Origin: a virus
Direction: 5' to 3' (one strand)
DNA length: 37,899 nucleotides
Virus record (IMG/VR): IMGVR_UViG_3300044655_000842
Coordinates: 1 to 37,899 of that record
The notes beneath the pieces were generated by a model, which did not search any database, was not told where the DNA came from, and saw nothing but the letters and a program-made list of their open reading frames with translations. Position numbers and translations under genes: made by a program. Each line of letters starts with the position of its first letter. Position 1 is the stretch's first letter. Shown here piece after piece: positions 5,589 through 13,317 of the stretch.

Positions 5589-6881
5589 ATGGCAGGGAAG
5601 GCTATGAATGTTATTAGCGTTAATTGTGTGGACAAGAAAGCACGTGTCCAGTTTCCGAACGGCAGAGAGTACGATTATAATATTGAGTCGTTGGATAAAA
5701 ACACGTTGATTGCTATGTATAAACGTGTGTTTGACCGCACTTGGTCTGGCAAGCCGATGGCGAAAACTCGTGAAGAAATATTAACGTGTGTGTTAAATGC
5801 GGTTCAGTATCATGTGAGCAACGGTGAAACGTTGTTGATTGCTAAGCCGTTACCTCAACCAACACAACCAACGCTACCAACGTCAGCACCTACGGCTTCG
5901 CCGTCTGTGCCGACTGGTGACAAGGTTGCTAACGCTGTTCGTGACGTGATTCAGGACGCTCTGCGGTCTGTTGGCGTAGACGAGGACGCTGTTCGCAAGT
6001 TGATTGACAGTGCGTTGGAATCTGAACGTGTCAAAACGTATGAGATGATTAAGGATACTCGTCCGTTAATCACTAGGGTTGTTTTGCCGACTGGCGAAGA
6101 ACGTCCCGTGACTGGTTTAACGCATGAGATATTCCCTAAGGTTCTCAAAGCGGTTGCTTGTGGTGAACATGTGTGGATGACTGGTAGCGCTGGTGTTGGC
6201 AAATCCAAGATTGCCCGTCAGGTTGCGGAGTCGTTGGGTTTGGCGTTTAGTGCCGAGCCGTTCAATTCGCAGTCATCTAAAGCGGATATCAAAGGCTACA
6301 AGGCTATTAGCGATAACCTGTATCAGTCTACGGGGTTTCGTGACCGTTATGAACACGGTGGCGTGTTCTTGATGGACGAAATTGACGCTAGTAATCCGAA
6401 TATTCTGACCGTGTTGAACGATGCGTTATCTAACGATAGTATGTCGTTTCCTGACGGTATGGTTAAGCGTCACCCGAAGTTTGTTGCGGTTGCTGCAGCG
6501 AACACGTGGGGTAATGGTGCTACTGCCGAATATGTTGGTCGTGCGCCGATTGACGGTGCTACGATTGACCGTTTCACGATGATGCACGTTAAGATTGATG
6601 AACGCCTTGAGACTGAACTTGTACGTGGTACGGGTTTGGATATGGAACATGGTTCAACGTGGTTGAATATTGTGCGTACTGCACGCCGTAACGTTGATAC
6701 TCATGGTCTTAAGGTGATTGTGTCGCCTCGTGCTAGTATCGGTGGTGCGAAACTGTTGGCTGGTGGTTTCACATGGCAGGACACGATTGAAATGCGGTTG
6801 CTCAAGGGTGTTAAGCCTGATATTGTTAGCAAGGTTATGGAGTCAATTATTGTGCCGAAAGGTGCGCCTGTAGAAGTATAA
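5589..6881 (+). CDS. MoxR/CobS-type AAA+ ATPase
   Basis: A 430-residue ATPase. Residues 1-90 form a small N-terminal domain and 85-110 a Pro/Thr-rich linker. The AAA+ core runs from about 165 to 400: Walker A GSAGVGKS (199-206), Walker B VFLMDEID (259-266), sensor-1 Asn about 305 (AAANTWGNG) and Arg residues near 318 and 328 (GRAPIDGATIDRF) suited to act as arginine finger. The insert before Walker B (SKADIKGYKAI) is typical of the MoxR/CobS clade. These ATPases are chaperones that usually work with a VWA-type partner, and the next gene may encode that partner. The C-terminus (PVEV) lacks the HbYX motif used to dock on a proteasome. A GTGTTGAAGT motif lies upstream. Confidence 0.85.
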   Translation: MAGKAMNVISVNCVDKKARVQFPNGREYDYNIESLDKNTLIAMYKRVFDRTWSGKPMAKTREEILTCVLNAVQYHVSNGETLLIAKPLPQPTQPTLPTSAPTASPSVPTGDKVANAVRDVIQDALRSVGVDEDAVRKLIDSALESERVKTYEMIKDTRPLITRVVLPTGEERPVTGLTHEIFPKVLKAVACGEHVWMTGSAGVGKSKIARQVAESLGLAFSAEPFNSQSSKADIKGYKAISDNLYQSTGFRDRYEHGGVFLMDEIDASNPNILTVLNDALSNDSMSFPDGMVKRHPKFVAVAAANTWGNGATAEYVGRAPIDGATIDRFTMMHVKIDERLETELVRGTGLDMEHGSTWLNIVRTARRNVDTHGLKVIVSPRASIGGAKLLAGGFTWQDTIEMRLLKGVKPDIVSKVMESIIVPKGAPVEV

Positions 6882-6891
6882 TGTTCGTGAC

Positions 6892-6935
6892 TACCAGTTC
6901 ACGTTCGTATCCTTCCCTGCGGGCGTGGACTGGTA
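6892..6935 (+). other. 12-bp hairpin between AAA+ gene and partner gene
   Basis: TACCAGTTCACG (6892-6903) pairs with CGTGGACTGGTA (6924-6935) with one G-T pair; the loop is 20 nt. No T-run follows, so it is more likely an RNA processing or stability element or a leaky terminator that sets the ratio of the two proteins. Confidence 0.5.
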
Positions 6936-6980
6936 TGTTAAATTATTAGGGAAACAACAACTACTACGATTGGAGATATT

Positions 6981-7835
6981 ATGAGGCAGTTTATACATGA
7001 TTATGTTAGCCCGTCAGGTTCAGTTAAGACTGGCGTTTGGGTTGAAGAATATGATACACTGGCAGATTTGTTGGTGGACGCTAAAAGTAACAAGAAACGT
7101 AAGTCGTCTGATAAACGTGATAGACCCGATTGGCGTGGGTCTGCTAGTTTAGATGAGGCTTGCGATTTGGGTACACGTGGTTGGCATGAGATACGTCCTG
7201 AGGTTGATAAGTTGATTAATTCGCTGGACAATATCATTAGCGCTACGTTTGGTAACTTGTTTGAGACTAAGTTTAATATCACTGGCGAGTCGGGTGATAT
7301 TGACCGTTATCTTATGGGTGACCCTGAGTGTATGATTGATTATGTTGATGTGCCACAAACACGCATGGGGCGTGTTGTGCGATTATTGGTCAATGGTACT
7401 GTCAATAGCGGTATTTCAGCGGAGACAATCAAGCAACGTGGTGCGATGATATGTTCATTGGTTGATATCATTAACCGTTTGGGTGTCGGTGTTGAGGTTT
7501 ATAGCGAGATTGCGACTTCTAGTGGCAACAAATATCATAGTATGCTTACGAAGTTGCATGATTCGCAACAGTTGTTGGACATTGATAATTTGATGTTCGC
7601 AATTGCTCACCCGTCTATGCTTAGGCGTATATCGTTTTCCAATATGGAGATGTCTAAGTGGGAAGAAGCGAAGAAAATTATTGGTGGTAGTTACGGTTCA
7701 GCGTCTAATTGCAAAATGAAATCGCATGTTAATGCAGATGTTGTGATTGAGAACTTTGAGTCAGGCACTGGTGATTTTGAGGCAGATGGTATGAAGTTTA
7801 TTATGTCCACGATTACGGGATTGGGGTTGGTATGA
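6981..7835 (+). CDS. Probable partner of the MoxR-type ATPase
   Basis: A 284-residue protein that starts at ATG after TGGAG. It begins with MRQFIHDYVSPSGSVKTGVW and has a Lys/Arg-rich stretch at ~37-50. The C-terminal half contains MICSLVDIINRLGVGVEVYS, which resembles a strand-helix-strand unit of a VWA-like Rossmann fold, followed by ISFSNMEMSKW. I recall similar proteins paired with CobS/MoxR-like ATPases in actinophages, often described as DUF7192 or VWA-like. A clear DxSxS metal site is not seen. Its direct position after the AAA+ gene supports a two-component complex. The stop overlaps the next start (ATGA). Confidence 0.55.
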   Translation: MRQFIHDYVSPSGSVKTGVWVEEYDTLADLLVDAKSNKKRKSSDKRDRPDWRGSASLDEACDLGTRGWHEIRPEVDKLINSLDNIISATFGNLFETKFNITGESGDIDRYLMGDPECMIDYVDVPQTRMGRVVRLLVNGTVNSGISAETIKQRGAMICSLVDIINRLGVGVEVYSEIATSSGNKYHSMLTKLHDSQQLLDIDNLMFAIAHPSMLRRISFSNMEMSKWEEAKKIIGGSYGSASNCKMKSHVNADVVIENFESGTGDFEADGMKFIMSTITGLGLV

Positions 7836-7975
7836 TAGAGGAATGGTGGTATCGTATAGCGTACTGGTTAGAGAATGATACGCCTAGTAAACGTTTGTTT
7901 GCGAAAGCGTATCAAGTGTTAATTGCGTTATGTGTTATAAATATAATAATCAAACTACTTATGAAAGGGTGGTAA
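7832..7975 (+). CDS. 47-aa single-pass membrane protein
   Basis: ATG overlaps the stop of the partner gene by four bases. The N-terminal half is amphipathic and aromatic (MIEEWWYRIAYWLEN); the C-terminal half has one hydrophobic span of about 17 residues (VLIALCVINIIIKLL) and a short basic tail. The coupling to the ATPase pair suggests the three act together, possibly at the membrane. No family was recognised. Confidence 0.5.
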   Translation: MIEEWWYRIAYWLENDTPSKRLFAKAYQVLIALCVINIIIKLLMKGW

Positions 7976-7979
7976 TGTA

Positions 7980-8594
7980 ATGGGTACAGTATCAGCAGTG
8001 TTATTGAAGTGTGGTTCGGGTGTTGAACCTGAACCCGTTGTGATTAATGGGTTAGAGTCAATTCAGTCGTTGGTTGGTGGCAATATTGAGGCTGTGCGTG
8101 TTTTTGCGCAGAAACGAGATACTGACGAACCATTTGAGTTGGTTGGTTATTGCGATGATGAAGGGCGAATTAAGGATTCGGAAATGAATTGGCTTGCCAG
8201 TGCGTTGTTCCGTCAAGAGATTCGTGGTAACGTTGTTGTTGTCACTGACGCTGGTGACGGTGAGGACGGTGATGTTCCTGATACGTTTGTCAAATGGTTG
8301 ATGAGCAGTTTCTTGCAACGTGTAGCCGAAACCTATAATGAAGCAACTGTTATTGCGGAAGTAATGAGGTTCGCTGTAGAAAATCATCTTGTTCCCGAAG
8401 AAGAAATTATGGAAGTGATGAACTCTATGGGTCAAGATATTGCAGATGAGGGTCAAACACCTGAAACGATGCAAAAAATGAATGAATTGTTGGATAAAAT
8501 ATTGAAAGCAGTTCACGATTATAATGCGGAACAAGATGGAGTGCAATTGGTTGGTGAGATTGAAGATTGGCTTAAAACAGAAACGGAGAAATAA
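7980..8594 (+). CDS. Hypothetical acidic protein
   Basis: A 204-residue protein, strongly acidic, with a beta-type N-terminal half (residues 1-90) and a long helical C-terminal half (from about 105 to the end, EVMRFAVENHLVPEEEIMEVM). It starts 4 nt after the small membrane protein and shares one base with the next start (TAATG). The position after the AAA+ module suggests it may belong to the same functional group. No family was recognised. Confidence 0.6.
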   Translation: MGTVSAVLLKCGSGVEPEPVVINGLESIQSLVGGNIEAVRVFAQKRDTDEPFELVGYCDDEGRIKDSEMNWLASALFRQEIRGNVVVVTDAGDGEDGDVPDTFVKWLMSSFLQRVAETYNEATVIAEVMRFAVENHLVPEEEIMEVMNSMGQDIADEGQTPETMQKMNELLDKILKAVHDYNAEQDGVQLVGEIEDWLKTETEK

Positions 8595-8764
8595 TGAAAG
8601 CACCATTAGGGAAAACATTATATCCGAAAGGGTATTACGAATGTGCGTTATGTGGGCATGGTGTAGAAATCCATGTCCGCATGACAGACAAACCCATGTG
8701 TGGCAAGCATGGGGTTATGAAACTATCTAAGAAACCTAACGGTTTCGGAAAGGAATCAGAATGA
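8594..8764 (+). CDS. 56-aa zinc-ribbon-like protein
   Basis: ATG shares a base with the preceding stop, and its own stop overlaps the next ATG (ATGA). The frame contains two metal-binding knuckles, CALC (residues 17-20) and CGKH (36-39), separated by 15 residues, as in a small zinc ribbon. The start MKAPLGKTLYPKGYYECALC and the tight overlaps at both ends support a real gene although it is short. Confidence 0.6.
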   Translation: MKAPLGKTLYPKGYYECALCGHGVEIHVRMTDKPMCGKHGVMKLSKKPNGFGKESE

Positions 8765-8973
8765 ATCTTTATCGTGGTACGTTCAGTATTTCGTTTGACG
8801 TTTACGCCAATAACGAAGACGATGCTGCCGATAATCTATATACACAACTAGATGAATCTATAACGCATGGTATCAGCGCTGCGGCGTTCGCATTACATGA
8901 CGACATAGATGTATTAAGCAAAGATATACAATTCCAAATAGATTGGGACAACTACAGAAACGGAGATAAATAA
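8761..8973 (+). CDS. 70-aa hypothetical protein
   Basis: A short acidic protein with alternating strand and helix (GTFSISFDVYANNEDDAADN, then a helix, then IQFQIDWDNY). This looks like a small alpha/beta fold. It follows an AAAGGA ribosome site and is coupled on both sides. No family was recognised. Confidence 0.55.
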   Translation: MNLYRGTFSISFDVYANNEDDAADNLYTQLDESITHGISAAAFALHDDIDVLSKDIQFQIDWDNYRNGDK

Positions 8974-9176
8974 TGAGTACAATTATATGGTTAGGTGAAG
9001 ATATTAAAGGTTACCGTCCTGATTGGACTGACGACCAGTGTGATTATGTTATGGACGAAATCGGTACACGGTTATCTGAAGCGTGTATTGAGTTTGGGCA
9101 TGATATAATGGAAGGATTAATTCAAGAATTTGAGGCAGAACAAACCGAAGATGATTGGTGGGACGCAATAAAATGA
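8973..9176 (+). CDS. 67-aa hypothetical acidic protein
   Basis: The start shares one base with the preceding stop. It is helical and acidic, with a Trp/Asp-rich end (QTEDDWWDAIK). The stop overlaps the next ATG (ATGA at 9173). No function can be assigned. Confidence 0.55.
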   Translation: MSTIIWLGEDIKGYRPDWTDDQCDYVMDEIGTRLSEACIEFGHDIMEGLIQEFEAEQTEDDWWDAIK

Positions 9177-9784
9177 CAACAGAACAATGCGGAATAGCAT
9201 CACACGAAGAATTATGTCTATGTGACGTTCGCCCTGCCAAATCAGTCATGGTGTCCAAAGACGCTGTGTTTGACATGTGGCAAGGTGAACGAATAGCAGA
9301 AATTTTAGGTCATGTCAAAGGTCGGGAATGGACTAATGACACAATCCTAGAATATTTAGAAACATTGTTGTATGTTCATGACTTGTGGGCAGAATATGGC
9401 GGAATCTATTATGCTAATGAATCCGACATTATACCTCTACAGTTCCCTGAATCTTACAATAGTTTGCAGAAATGGAAACTGATTCGTGACAGTGTAATGG
9501 CTGCCGCACATCAGCACCCAACGCTGCACGTTATAGATATACTGAAACGGCTTAATGTTTCATTGGAACAGTTTATTTGTGCCGTCAGTATCAATAAACA
9601 TAAACATGTTATGACGGAAGAACAGTTTTGCAACTTTAGCACGCTCATGATTGAAACTGAAGGAAAAAATTATGCTGGTATTGCCCGTTTGTTCCAAACA
9701 GGCAAAACCACTATGACGTATTGGAAAAAATTATTCAGAGTTAGCAGAGACATCAAGAAGTCAAATAACAGAAAGGTATACTAG
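9173..9784 (+). CDS. Hypothetical protein with C-terminal helix-turn-helix
   Basis: A 203-residue protein. A TTG at 9155 would give six extra residues, but ATG 9173, which overlaps the preceding stop, is preferred. The N-terminal part has three cysteines (CGIASHEELCLCDV). The end (residues ~165-190, KNYAGIARLFQTGKTTMTYWKKLF) reads as a helix-turn-helix in which a resolvase-like or Trp-repressor-like recognition helix contacts DNA. It is followed by a basic tail. It could be a transcriptional regulator of this unit; the evidence is only the motif. Confidence 0.5.
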   Translation: MTTEQCGIASHEELCLCDVRPAKSVMVSKDAVFDMWQGERIAEILGHVKGREWTNDTILEYLETLLYVHDLWAEYGGIYYANESDIIPLQFPESYNSLQKWKLIRDSVMAAAHQHPTLHVIDILKRLNVSLEQFICAVSINKHKHVMTEEQFCNFSTLMIETEGKNYAGIARLFQTGKTTMTYWKKLFRVSRDIKKSNNRKVY

Positions 9785-9788
9785 AACC

Positions 9789-9944
9789 ATGAGAGAAAAT
9801 GAAACAACAGAACAAATGAATGAAAGAATCCGTAAACATAAACAAAAAGTTTATAACGAAATCAAGAATGACCCCAGCGAAAAAGCCCAAAAATTATGGG
9901 CTAAATTGAAACAAGAGTTCCCTAATTTAGATGGTCAGTTATGA
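9789..9944 (+). CDS. 51-aa charged helical protein
   Basis: A Lys/Glu-rich frame (MRENETTEQMNERIRKHKQK...) 4 nt after the preceding stop. It is probably one or two long helices. The stop overlaps the ATG of a 20-aa membrane peptide. No family was recognised. Confidence 0.45.
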   Translation: MRENETTEQMNERIRKHKQKVYNEIKNDPSEKAQKLWAKLKQEFPNLDGQL

Positions 9945-10003
9945 AGATTGTCTATGCTGTAATTGTATTAACAGTTATTTATATTCTATTACTTAATATC
10001 TAA
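9941..10003 (+). CDS. 20-aa hydrophobic micropeptide
   Basis: MKIVYAVIVLTVIYILLLNI is almost entirely hydrophobic with one Lys at position 2, which is the pattern of a single transmembrane helix. ATG overlaps the previous stop (ATGA), so it can be translated by coupling. The next gene follows with an AAAGGAG site. Very short frames can be chance, but such composition and coupling together make a real peptide plausible. Confidence 0.35.
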   Translation: MKIVYAVIVLTVIYILLLNI

Positions 10004-10012
10004 AAGGAGAAA

Positions 10013-10819
10013 ATGATGCGGGTAGATGAACTAAACAAAATAGTTTACATTAGACAATCTTGGCTTGGTGATATGGCTATTTGTCCAGAACGTGCCAGAC
10101 TTGGTTTAGTTCGTCCAGAGTTCCGTACAGGTTCTGACGCAACCATTATAGGTACTTCAATCCATACAGGTATTGAAGCAGTCCTTAATGGTTCGGCAAA
10201 GGATTTTGGTGATATGTTAGAGTTTGTTGCCAATGATTATGAGTCATTGGAAACAACCAACTATAAGAAAACTAACATTAATCAAGAGGAAATTCCACAG
10301 TACCTAGAATCCATGTCAAAGGCTTTCTACGATACAATTTTACCTAAAGTAAAATTGGGTGGCAAAACAGAACACCCGTTTAAAACCCCTTTAGGCATAG
10401 ACGTAAACGGTTATGCTGTTTGGCTTGAAGGCACAATTGATTATGTTGATGATGATGGTGTTGTGTGGGATTGGAAAACAGCAAAGCGGTCTTACAGCCA
10501 GTCCACTAAACAGAAATCCGCTATTCAACCAACAGTTTATACTTATGCGGTATCTGAACAGTTGGGGCTTGAACCGAAGTTTAATTATGGTGTAATGATT
10601 CGGCAACTAGACCCGAAGGCACAGATTGTGCCAATTTATCGGGGTGCTGAACATTGGAATTGGTTAAAACATCATGTTCGTGGCGCAGTAACAATGGCGT
10701 TGCGAACTGGTGTAGATAATCAATGGATAACGAATGATGAAAGTGCGTTATGTTCAGAGTCATGGTGTTCGTTTTGGAGTGTCTGCAAAGGCGCTTTCAA
10801 TTGCCATGACGTTGAATAA
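10013..10819 (+). CDS. RecB/Cas4-like PD-(D/E)XK exonuclease
   Basis: A 268-residue nuclease with a strong AAAGGAG site (ATG 10013 or 10016). The catalytic region is EGTIDYVDDDGVVWDWKTAK (Asp ~143, Asp 153, Lys 155), followed by a Q-x3-Y motif (QPTVYTYA, about 172-179), the standard RecB-nuclease order. His 51 (GTSIHTGIEAVL) fits the upstream His of the family. Cys 24 and a C-terminal group (Cys 247, 252, 258, 264) suggest an iron-sulfur cluster as in Cas4 and AddB. It opens the replication block, so a role in recombination or end processing is likely. No CRISPR array is present. Confidence 0.8.
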   Translation: MMRVDELNKIVYIRQSWLGDMAICPERARLGLVRPEFRTGSDATIIGTSIHTGIEAVLNGSAKDFGDMLEFVANDYESLETTNYKKTNINQEEIPQYLESMSKAFYDTILPKVKLGGKTEHPFKTPLGIDVNGYAVWLEGTIDYVDDDGVVWDWKTAKRSYSQSTKQKSAIQPTVYTYAVSEQLGLEPKFNYGVMIRQLDPKAQIVPIYRGAEHWNWLKHHVRGAVTMALRTGVDNQWITNDESALCSESWCSFWSVCKGAFNCHDVE

Positions 10820-10866
10820 GGGTATGATATAGTTAGTTCACAACAACAAACAGATAGGAGATAGTT

Positions 10867-11313
10867 ATTACTACAGTAAACAGAGACCAATCAATTGTTA
10901 TTCAGGTTGCAGGTAAAATTGCTGCCGATATAACACCCAAGACAGATGATGTTCAAATGAATATCGCTAATTTTGTCTTGGCATTAGATGCAACGGTAGA
11001 CGCATTGTTTGCCAAAATGGGTATGACGGGCGAAGCACCAACGCAAGAAGAAATGTTGGTTCAAGCGTTCCCAAATAGCCAAGTAGTAACACAGCCAGCA
11101 CAGCCAGCGTTTCAACCAGCACAAGGCGGTCAGGTTCGTATCAAAGGTACGCAACATGGTCCGATTCCAGCATGGTTGTACACTGAATGTGCAAAGAAAG
11201 GTGTCACCGAAGTTTGGGACAACCGTGACGGTTTAGCAGTGAACCCTAAACGTCCTTGGTTTAAATCAACCACAGGTACAGAAGCGTTTTGGGAACCACG
11301 AGTTAGACGGTAA
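10867..11313 (+). CDS. Hypothetical replication-associated protein, probable ATT start
   Basis: A 148-residue protein if it starts at ATT 10867; the first ATG in frame is only at 10957 and has no clear ribosome site. ATT lies 6 nt after an AGGAG site, an in-frame TAG at 10855 limits any further extension, and the 30 codons before the ATG read as normal protein (TTVNRDQSIVIQVAGKIAAD). The middle (residues ~60-90) is Gln/Pro/Ala-rich linker. The C-terminal domain (KGTQHGPIPAWLYTECAKKG, then VNPKRPWFKS) is a module I associate with actinophage proteins next to replicative helicases. Single-strand DNA binding is a guess from that context. Confidence 0.6.
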   Translation: MTTVNRDQSIVIQVAGKIAADITPKTDDVQMNIANFVLALDATVDALFAKMGMTGEAPTQEEMLVQAFPNSQVVTQPAQPAFQPAQGGQVRIKGTQHGPIPAWLYTECAKKGVTEVWDNRDGLAVNPKRPWFKSTTGTEAFWEPRVRR

Positions 11314-11316
11314 CCG

Positions 11317-12393
11317 ATGACCGACCCCGATTATGTGGGTCGTTGGGCAAAGTTAGGGCGTGGGGAAATTCTTCCCACGCCCGACTTGTCTACGGCATCA
11401 CTTTCATATTATACACCTTTACATAAAGCCGCAGATGATTATGTTCACTGGGCGCAAACACCACAAGAACGAATCTATTTAGGTTTCCATGAAATAGATG
11501 CACAAATGCGTGGTATTGCACCATCAGAGATGTGCATTATAAACGGTTACTCTCATAGCGGTAAAACGTTGGCGTTGCTACAAATTCTTGTAGCCAACAA
11601 AGACAAACGGGTAATCTATTTCTGTCCCGATGAACCACGAACATTAACATTAATCAAACTTGCCTGCGTAACACACGGCATTGACGCAAACATTCTAGAA
11701 GAACGCATATCACAAAACGATAGACAATCCATAGAGTTGTTGCGCAACACAGCATTAGAACACTTCCCTAGTTTGGCGGTGTTTGACCAAACTGTGTCGT
11801 TGATTGAAATGGAACGTGCATTATCAGAAACAATAGACGTATTAGGTGACCCACAACTAATCGTTGTGGACTATTTGGATTTGATTACAGGTGGCGGAGA
11901 AGATGTCCCATCTAAAGCCAACAGCATTAAAGCGTTCGGTAAACGTCATAATATTCCGTTGATTGTTTTGCATCAGTCAAGTCGTACTGCTGGTGCTGAC
12001 GGACGTAAAATGACTATCAGTTCAGGTGCTTATGGTGGTGAACAACAAGCAACACACATTGTTGGTGTTCGCCGTAAACGGTTTGAAATAGAGGGACACA
12101 TTCGTGACCTACAAGAAAAACTAGACAAAGCCTCAAACGCTGAACGTATAATGTCCAAGATAGAAGAACTGCAATACAATTTGCGTATCCACATGGATAC
12201 TGTCACGTTGAACTTGGTTAAGTGTAAACGTCCTGCGTCCGTCTTGTTGGACGATATGGATTTCTTGATTGAGGCAGGAACGGGTCGGTTGAAAAGGTTA
12301 GAAAACGGGGTGCTACCATACCGACTTGAAGAAAATATTGTGCAACCCGAAGTAGAACAATTATCCATGCAAGAAATTCTCACAGATTGGTAA
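11317..12393 (+). CDS. DnaB/RecA-fold replicative helicase
   Basis: A 358-residue ATPase. Walker A is GYSHSGKT (77-84), a catalytic Glu is likely at 106 (FCPDEP), Walker B is LIVVDYLDLI (181-190), and HQ (219-220) fits the glutamine-type sensor of the DnaB clade. Arg residues at about 252-255 (VRRKR) could serve as arginine finger. It lacks the N-terminal primase-binding domain of bacterial DnaB, so it is a short phage type. It begins 3 nt after the preceding gene and is followed directly by the primase, which makes a helicase-primase unit. Confidence 0.8.
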   Translation: MTDPDYVGRWAKLGRGEILPTPDLSTASLSYYTPLHKAADDYVHWAQTPQERIYLGFHEIDAQMRGIAPSEMCIINGYSHSGKTLALLQILVANKDKRVIYFCPDEPRTLTLIKLACVTHGIDANILEERISQNDRQSIELLRNTALEHFPSLAVFDQTVSLIEMERALSETIDVLGDPQLIVVDYLDLITGGGEDVPSKANSIKAFGKRHNIPLIVLHQSSRTAGADGRKMTISSGAYGGEQQATHIVGVRRKRFEIEGHIRDLQEKLDKASNAERIMSKIEELQYNLRIHMDTVTLNLVKCKRPASVLLDDMDFLIEAGTGRLKRLENGVLPYRLEENIVQPEVEQLSMQEILTDW

Positions 12394-12402
12394 AGGGGGT
12401 AT

Positions 12403-13317
12403 ATGATAGACGACAAACTATTAGACAATTACATCAAGTTGTTTCGTGGTCGTGGTGACGTTTACGGCACAGACAGTGGCGGTTGCGCTAAACTACCATT
12501 GAACCGTGACACATTTGAACGTCACTTAACAGGCACAGAACGTATCGGTGTATATCCGATTGTCCCCATTGACGGTGTGCCGTCCGTTGTGTGGGGCTGT
12601 TCAGATTTTGACTTAGGATTAGAGAAATCTTTATATCAAGCCCGACAGTTACATGACGCACTACGTGCAGGTGGTGTCATCTCGTGGATAGAACGTTCAC
12701 GTTCCAAAGGCTACCATGTTTGGGTGTTTGCCACAGAACCAGTGTCCGCCGAGATTATGCGCAACATGCTATTGGCTGCACATCAAGTCGCTGACGTACC
12801 AGCCACAGAAGTAAACCCCAAACAAACCACACTAAAACACGGACAATACGGCAACTATGTCCGTCTACCATACCCCAACTACACTGACGACACAACACAC
12901 AACCAACGAGTTCTAAACCCCAACGACTTCCAATCAGTTCTACATATCTGCGACTTCGTAGCAATGGCTACAGCCAACCGTACATCACCAGCCGACATCG
13001 CCCGCCTCGCTGCACATTATAAACCTGTAATCAAACCAACCCCAGGCATTATGCCCACAGAATATGACGCAACATTAGACGAGGCTATGCAAGTTCTGTC
13101 TCCGCTAGGTAAAGTCATTTGGCGTGACGGACCATTACCGTCCAAAGACCGTTCATCAACATTAGCCAAACTCGGTTACGAGTGCGTCAAATCGGGACTT
13201 AACCCTAGTCAAACCAAAACCATTATCAAAACCGCTGACAAGCGGTGGGGCAAATATCATTTACGTCCCAACGGCGACCTAGAAATAGACAAACTAGTTA
13301 TACGGGTACACTCATGA
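12403..13317 (+). CDS. Archaeo-eukaryotic-type primase (AEP, TOTE-like)
   Basis: A 304-residue protein. GCSDFD (65-70) gives the two metal-binding Asp residues and IERSRSKGYHVWVFA (96-110) gives the Ser-x-GxHxW signature of the AEP fold, close to the type seen in TOTE-like primases. The C-terminal third is helical (about 200-300, ending KWGKYH ... IDKLVI) and may be a PriCT-like accessory domain. It follows the helicase by 9 nt and overlaps the Ntn hydrolase gene by 4 bp. AEP enzymes can also extend primers, which matters because no DNA polymerase gene was found. Confidence 0.8.
   Translation: MIDDKLLDNYIKLFRGRGDVYGTDSGGCAKLPLNRDTFERHLTGTERIGVYPIVPIDGVPSVVWGCSDFDLGLEKSLYQARQLHDALRAGGVISWIERSRSKGYHVWVFATEPVSAEIMRNMLLAAHQVADVPATEVNPKQTTLKHGQYGNYVRLPYPNYTDDTTHNQRVLNPNDFQSVLHICDFVAMATANRTSPADIARLAAHYKPVIKPTPGIMPTEYDATLDEAMQVLSPLGKVIWRDGPLPSKDRSSTLAKLGYECVKSGLNPSQTKTIIKTADKRWGKYHLRPNGDLEIDKLVIRVHS

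Noticed and set aside
8058-8618. 186-aa minus-strand frame opposite the 204-aa gene
   Set aside because: It is antisense to a gene that is coupled to its neighbours; its Phe/His/Asn-rich composition is typical of a shadow frame.
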